Shown in pieces: positions 61,345-64,000 of a stretch of 64,000 nucleotides of DNA (positions are counted from its first letter, which is position 1; each line of letters starts with the position of its first letter). A program made the translations under genes and the position numbers. The notes under the pieces are model-generated. The model made no database searches, was not told the DNA's origin, and was given only the letters and a program-made list of their open reading frames with translations. The DNA comes from Thalassobius sp049116315. Lineage in GTDB: Bacteria > Pseudomonadota > Alphaproteobacteria > Rhodobacterales > Rhodobacteraceae. Where the stretch lies: positions 30,580 to 94,579 of the forward strand of contig JAGDZD010000011.1 of the NCBI GenBank assembly GCA_049116315.1, written 5' to 3'.

Positions 61345-61513
61345 TGTTTACTGACTTCCTGCACTGTGGCGCTGCGAATTGCGGCGTGGGGTTGCAGAGC
61401 GTTCACTACGACCGCGCGCCGGGCTTCTTTGATGTTGGCTAACTGGTCCTCGATGAGGGAAAGATCATCGGACCGGGAAAATGGGTTCCCGTGTTCTCAA
61501 CAATTCATTTGGT

Positions 61514-61771
61514 TCAAATCCTGTGGTCGGGCTCCGTGGCGGCTTCGACAATCGACAGGACTTCATCTTTGTCAAAACCAATGACCCTCGCCAGAACTGT
61601 AAACTCCACGACGTCGATACGACGCTCGCCACTTTCGAGACGTGCCACAAATGACTGGTGTCGTTTGAGCTTCGCCGCCAACTGCTGCTGGCTGAGACCC
61701 GCATTTTGACGTGCTTCAACCAACGCACGGACGAGCGCCAACTGGCCATTTGTTCTGATTGTCTTTGCCAC
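61514..61771 (-). CDS. XRE-family helix-turn-helix regulator
   Basis: The 85-residue protein is a single Cro/C1-type DNA-binding domain: ALVEARQNAGLSQQQLAAKLKRHQSFVARLESGERRIDVVEF, cited in part, with the recognition helix around QSFVARLE. The N-terminus MAKTIRTNGQL is short and basic. It lies upstream of the small proteins, and beside the exported protein at 61896. It could be the regulator of the GATAGTATA palindromes at 62280 and 47423, but that is only by position. Confidence 0.85.
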   Translation of the reverse strand: MAKTIRTNGQLALVRALVEARQNAGLSQQQLAAKLKRHQSFVARLESGERRIDVVEFTVLARVIGFDKDEVLSIVEAATEPDHRI

Positions 61772-61895
61772 GCGTCACATACCTTTTGTGACGTCGCTAG
61801 CGGATGAAATCTGTTATCTAAAAAGTAGATATATGAGGGTGTTATCGGCGTCTGGTTTCCATGGGCTGCAAGTCTGATGCTCCCGAGGTTGCCCA

Positions 61896-62189
61896 TCAAT
61901 CCCCTACCAATTGTAGAAATCGGCCATAGTCCTCGCTGACTTCGCGCGCTTCCTCGAAAGCGCGGGCGCGTTCGCTGTCGAGGCAACGGAAGTAGCTCTG
62001 GATATTCTGGATGTAGTCTTCGAAATCGCCACGGATGATGTCCGCATAGTCCTGCGCCGCCTGCGAATCGCTTGGCAGGAAAGGACGGGCCGGGGCGAAG
62101 CAGGATTCTGCCAAAACCGGCCCGGGAACGCAGATTAGAAGGACTATAGCTTGCAATGGGAGCAGGCATGTCAACCTTGGGTTTCTCAA
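61896..62189 (-). CDS. Exported plasmid protein of unknown function
   Basis: I start at the TTG at 62189, which has AAGGAG 9 nt upstream; the frame continues to a GTG at 62216 without a ribosome site. The 97-residue product has a signal peptide (LLPLQAIVLLICVPGPVLA) and a mature part starting ESCFAPARPFLPSDSQAAQDYADII, cited in part, with two Cys and a charged helical tail. Similar small exported proteins accompany virB operons of Rhodobacteraceae plasmids, by memory. It is divergent from the T4SS operon across the perfect palindrome at 62280. Confidence 0.65.
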   Translation of the reverse strand: MRNPRLTCLLPLQAIVLLICVPGPVLAESCFAPARPFLPSDSQAAQDYADIIRGDFEDYIQNIQSYFRCLDSERARAFEEAREVSEDYGRFLQLVGD

Positions 62190-62279
62190 ACCTGTTATCT
62201 CCTTGATCGCGGACACTGGCCGTGACTAGTGTTTGCGTAACCAAACTACAGCTAAAGCACGATATTACATCTTGCGGTT

Positions 62280-62293
62280 GATAGTATACTATC
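62280..62293. promoter_or_regulatory. Perfect GATAGTATACTATC palindrome at the T4SS operon
   Basis: The 14-bp palindrome is perfect and lies in the 129-156 nt divergent region between the exported protein gene and the first gene of the T4SS operon. A near-copy lies at 47423-47438. Its position fits an operator for a transfer regulator. Confidence 0.7.
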
Positions 62294-62345
62294 GTAACTC
62301 TGGGCTTCAAGTAGGAATGCCTGGGGTCACGCCATTGGAGAAAGC

Positions 62346-62726
62346 GTGAGCCGGGCCATGAACTGGGACATCGAAGCACCAAATGTGGTTACGGAAGCCA
62401 GGTTCCGCGAACTCGTGGAAAGCGGCTATAGCGCAGAAATCCTGTGCCAAGAGTCGGCACATAAGAAAGGCCCCAGCTATTACGGGGTCTGGATCATGCG
62501 CGTTGTCTCTGCTGACGGTGTGGAAAAGCTCCTCGTCACCGCACGCACGCGGACGACCTACAACGATATCAAGATCCGCGAGTTCAAGACGATCTCCGGC
62601 GTGGTGTCTTTCTTCATTGGCCTTGGCTTTGCGCATGTCGACCTGCCGCTTGAGGCGGGGACAAGCCGTACGCACAAACTTGCGCCGTCAGACAAAGCCC
62701 CATCAGACAAGGGCGCTGACAACTAA
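62346..62726 (+). CDS. Conserved plasmid protein preceding virB1
   Basis: The 126-residue cytosolic protein starts at a GTG (62346) with GGAG just upstream. It contains ESAHKKGPSYYGVWIMRVVSADGVEKLLV then TYNDIKIREFKTISGVVSFFIGLGF, cited in parts. No signal peptide or membrane segment is clear. It is the first gene of the transfer operon, and the reading frame of the transglycosylase overlaps its last codons. The function is unknown. Confidence 0.65.
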   Translation: MSRAMNWDIEAPNVVTEARFRELVESGYSAEILCQESAHKKGPSYYGVWIMRVVSADGVEKLLVTARTRTTYNDIKIREFKTISGVVSFFIGLGFAHVDLPLEAGTSRTHKLAPSDKAPSDKGADN

Positions 62727-63384
62727 ACTCGTCTGCCTCTGGCTGGGCGCAGCACCTGCCTCCGCGCAAATGGTGCTGGTCATGGATAGCGACGGCTCTC
62801 TGACCCCGTCACGGTCTCAGAGCGGTTTTGCCCGGAACTATAATGACGGGATTGGTCAGAGTTCGGCCTCCGATGGGATCGCGATCTTCGGCGAGGTAGA
62901 GGCCGAGCAAGAGGGCGTCCAAGTCGCGGCCCTTGCCCGCCCGACTCCCCTGCCCCGCGCCGATGTCCTCTCCGGGATTCAGACCACGGCCTTGCGCTAT
63001 GCCGGCCATCCCGGCCTGCGTCGCGCGGGGCTTTCCGTGACGGATTGGCTGGCTCTCTATCGAGCCAATATCGAGGTTGAGAGCGCCTACCGGCAGGATG
63101 CGATTTCAAGTGCAGGTGCCATTGGCCTTGGTCAATTGATGCCAGCGACGGCGCGTGATCTGGGCGTCGACCCGCGTGATCCGCTGCAGAACCTCGACGG
63201 CTCCGCCCGCTACCTCGCGATGATGCTGGAGACGTTCGGCGATCCGCGCCTGGCGCTGGCTGCCTATAACGCCGGACCCGATGCCGTGCGCCTATACGGC
63301 GGCATTCCCCCCTACCGAGAAACCCAGAACCACGTGGCCCGCGTGATGGCCGCCGTGACCCGATTGGAAGGATCAAATTCATGA
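62716..63384 (+). CDS. virB1: VirB1-like lytic transglycosylase
   Basis: The transglycosylase domain is at the C-terminal end: IEVESAYRQDAISSAGAIGLGQLMP with the catalytic Glu in EVES, then LDGSARYLAMMLETFGDPRLALAAYNAGPDAV, cited in parts. It opens holes in peptidoglycan for the secretion channel. No ATG, GTG or TTG precedes the signal-like TTKLVCLWLGAAPASAQ. The nearest upstream option is a CTG at 62716 overlapping the previous gene's stop, and the next ATG (62770) follows the leader. The start is therefore uncertain, and the frame may have lost a start codon. Confidence 0.85.
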   Translation: MTTKLVCLWLGAAPASAQMVLVMDSDGSLTPSRSQSGFARNYNDGIGQSSASDGIAIFGEVEAEQEGVQVAALARPTPLPRADVLSGIQTTALRYAGHPGLRRAGLSVTDWLALYRANIEVESAYRQDAISSAGAIGLGQLMPATARDLGVDPRDPLQNLDGSARYLAMMLETFGDPRLALAAYNAGPDAVRLYGGIPPYRETQNHVARVMAAVTRLEGSNS

Positions 63385-63674
63385 AACAGATTTCAACGCT
63401 CTTCATTGCCAGCTTGGCGATATTTCTGGTCATTGCGGAACCGGCCCTTGCCCAAAGCATCGACCTCTCCCCTATTCAGAGCCTGCTGCAGGGCATCGTC
63501 GATGCATTGACCGGACCCCTTGGCGTGGTCATTGCGACACTCGCTGTTCTTGGCGTCTTCCTCAGCTGGTTCTTCAACATCATCGATCTCCGCCAGGCAC
63601 TCTGGGTCTTGGTCGGGATCGCCGGTGTTGCCGCCGCCCCCACCATCGTTGCCGCGGTCTTTGCCGGTGGCTGA
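63381..63674 (+). CDS. virB2: VirB2/TrbC-family conjugative pilin
   Basis: The 97-residue protein has a leader ending ALA (MKQISTLFIASLAIFLVIAEPALA, cited in part) and two membrane helices (LGVVIATLAVLGVFLSWFF and ALWVLVGIAGVAAAPTIVAAVF), the VirB2 pilin layout. It overlaps virB1 (ATGA). The mature pilin is short, with a polar loop FNIIDLRQ between the helices. Confidence 0.92.
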   Translation: MKQISTLFIASLAIFLVIAEPALAQSIDLSPIQSLLQGIVDALTGPLGVVIATLAVLGVFLSWFFNIIDLRQALWVLVGIAGVAAAPTIVAAVFAGG

Positions 63675-63945
63675 GCGCTCGCCTCTCTTTCTGGGCCTCG
63701 TGCGCCCGCCCAAGCTTCTGGGCCTGCCCATCATGTACGCGATGGTCTGGCTTTTCGGCTCGGTGCTCTTGTTCGTCTGGGTCCAGCACATCGCGGTGCT
63801 GGGTGTGGCGGCCCTGCTCTACCCGGTGCTCTGGAAGGCTGCGGATTGGGACCCGCGCTTCATAGATGTGATGATGACGGCCCTGCAGGAGACACCGCCC
63901 ACGCGCAACAGGTCCATTCATGGTGGGGACAGCTATGCCCCGTGA
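63667..63945 (+). CDS. virB3: VirB3-family T4SS inner-membrane protein
   Basis: The 92-residue protein starts at a GTG (63667) that overlaps the virB2 stop. The N-terminus reads VAERSPLFLGLVRPPKLLGLPIMYAMV, cited in part, followed by a second hydrophobic segment (HIAVLGVAALLYPVLW) and WDPRFIDVMM, typical of VirB3. It acts with VirB4 in pilus assembly. Confidence 0.9.
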   Translation: MAERSPLFLGLVRPPKLLGLPIMYAMVWLFGSVLLFVWVQHIAVLGVAALLYPVLWKAADWDPRFIDVMMTALQETPPTRNRSIHGGDSYAP

Positions 63946-64000
63946 TGAAGCCCGTGATGCCGCGCTTGATCTCCGCACGATGACGCCGGACTGGTACGCG
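63935..64000 (+). CDS. virB4: VirB4-family T4SS ATPase, N-terminal start (truncated by window edge)
   Basis: An ATG at 63935, overlapping the virB3 stop region and preceded by GGGGACAGCT, opens a frame MPRDEARDAALDLRTMTPDWYA that runs to the window edge. The position directly after virB3 and the start fit VirB4, but only 22 codons are visible, so the call relies mainly on operon order. Confidence 0.6.
   Translation, partial: MPRDEARDAALDLRTMTPDWYA

Noticed and set aside
61465..62382. Minus-strand frame of 305 codons near the T4SS operon
   Set aside because: It overlaps the XRE regulator and the exported-protein gene in another frame and is Arg/Ser-rich, so it is a shadow.

Overview
The window looks like part of a large low-copy conjugative plasmid (or plasmid-like replicon) of a Rhodobacteraceae/Roseobacter-group alphaproteobacterium. 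The evidence is a complete repABC module (repA, repB, repC at 23097-19636, minus strand), a roseobacter-type plasmid backbone (long ParB-like protein, ArdC-type antirestriction protein, DUF3768 and MGWLFYTD-type proteins, PrlF/YhaV toxin-antitoxin, and the 5' end of a strawberry-notch-type helicase at the left edge), and the start of a type IV secretion operon (VirB1, VirB2, VirB3, VirB4 start) at the right edge. No rRNA, tRNA, CRISPR array or intact insertion sequence was found.

Layout. 1-721: backbone (helicase 5' end, orphan antitoxin-like gene). 1076-10830: first sugar island, with two ABC sugar importers arranged divergently, two substrate-binding proteins, an SDR epimerase/dehydrogenase, a LacI regulator and a Gfo/Idh/MocA oxidoreductase. 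10929-17880: a GNAT remnant, then backbone genes. 18197-23247: Fic protein, paired 16-bp palindromes (candidate parS), repC, repB, repA, and a candidate operator and DnaA box upstream of repA. 23440-24348: serine recombinase. 24531-47251: metal/envelope-redox island with a Crp-type regulator, DUF411 protein, TVP38-like membrane protein, OmpR-type two-component system, L,D-transpeptidase, two cytochromes c, CopC, CopD, multicopper oxidase, three DsbA-like proteins, HMA chaperone, CopA, CueR, DUF305 protein, glutaredoxin-membrane fusion, ScsB/DsbD-like reductase, rhodanese, DsbB, and a MerR-controlled transglutaminase/cation transporter/methyltransferase operon. 47476-48171: exported plasmid protein. 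48677-49560: decayed shikimate dehydrogenase-like pseudogene. 49740-60777: second sugar island (GntR regulator, ABC importer, and an oxidative non-phosphorylative pentose pathway). 61117-64000: small plasmid genes and the T4SS start.

How it fits together. The metal island appears to combine Cu(I) efflux (CopA/CueR), periplasmic copper oxidation and binding (multicopper oxidase, CopC/CopD) and protein-disulfide repair (ScsB-like, DsbA-like, DsbB). Its promoters appear to carry two regulatory codes. Three are MerR-type promoters with 19-bp spacers and a central dyad. Four are 10-bp-period TACAWW direct repeats, the expected kind of target for the OmpR-family regulator encoded in the island. The second sugar island encodes lactonase, sugar-acid dehydratase, keto-deoxy acid dehydratase and semialdehyde dehydrogenase steps leading to 2-oxoglutarate. 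Its missing first-step dehydrogenase could be the Gfo/Idh/MocA protein of the first island. A near-identical GATAGTATA palindrome lies upstream of the exported plasmid gene at 47476 and of the T4SS operon at 62346, suggesting that the pseudogene and second sugar island (about 48.2-60.8 kb) were inserted into a transfer regulon.
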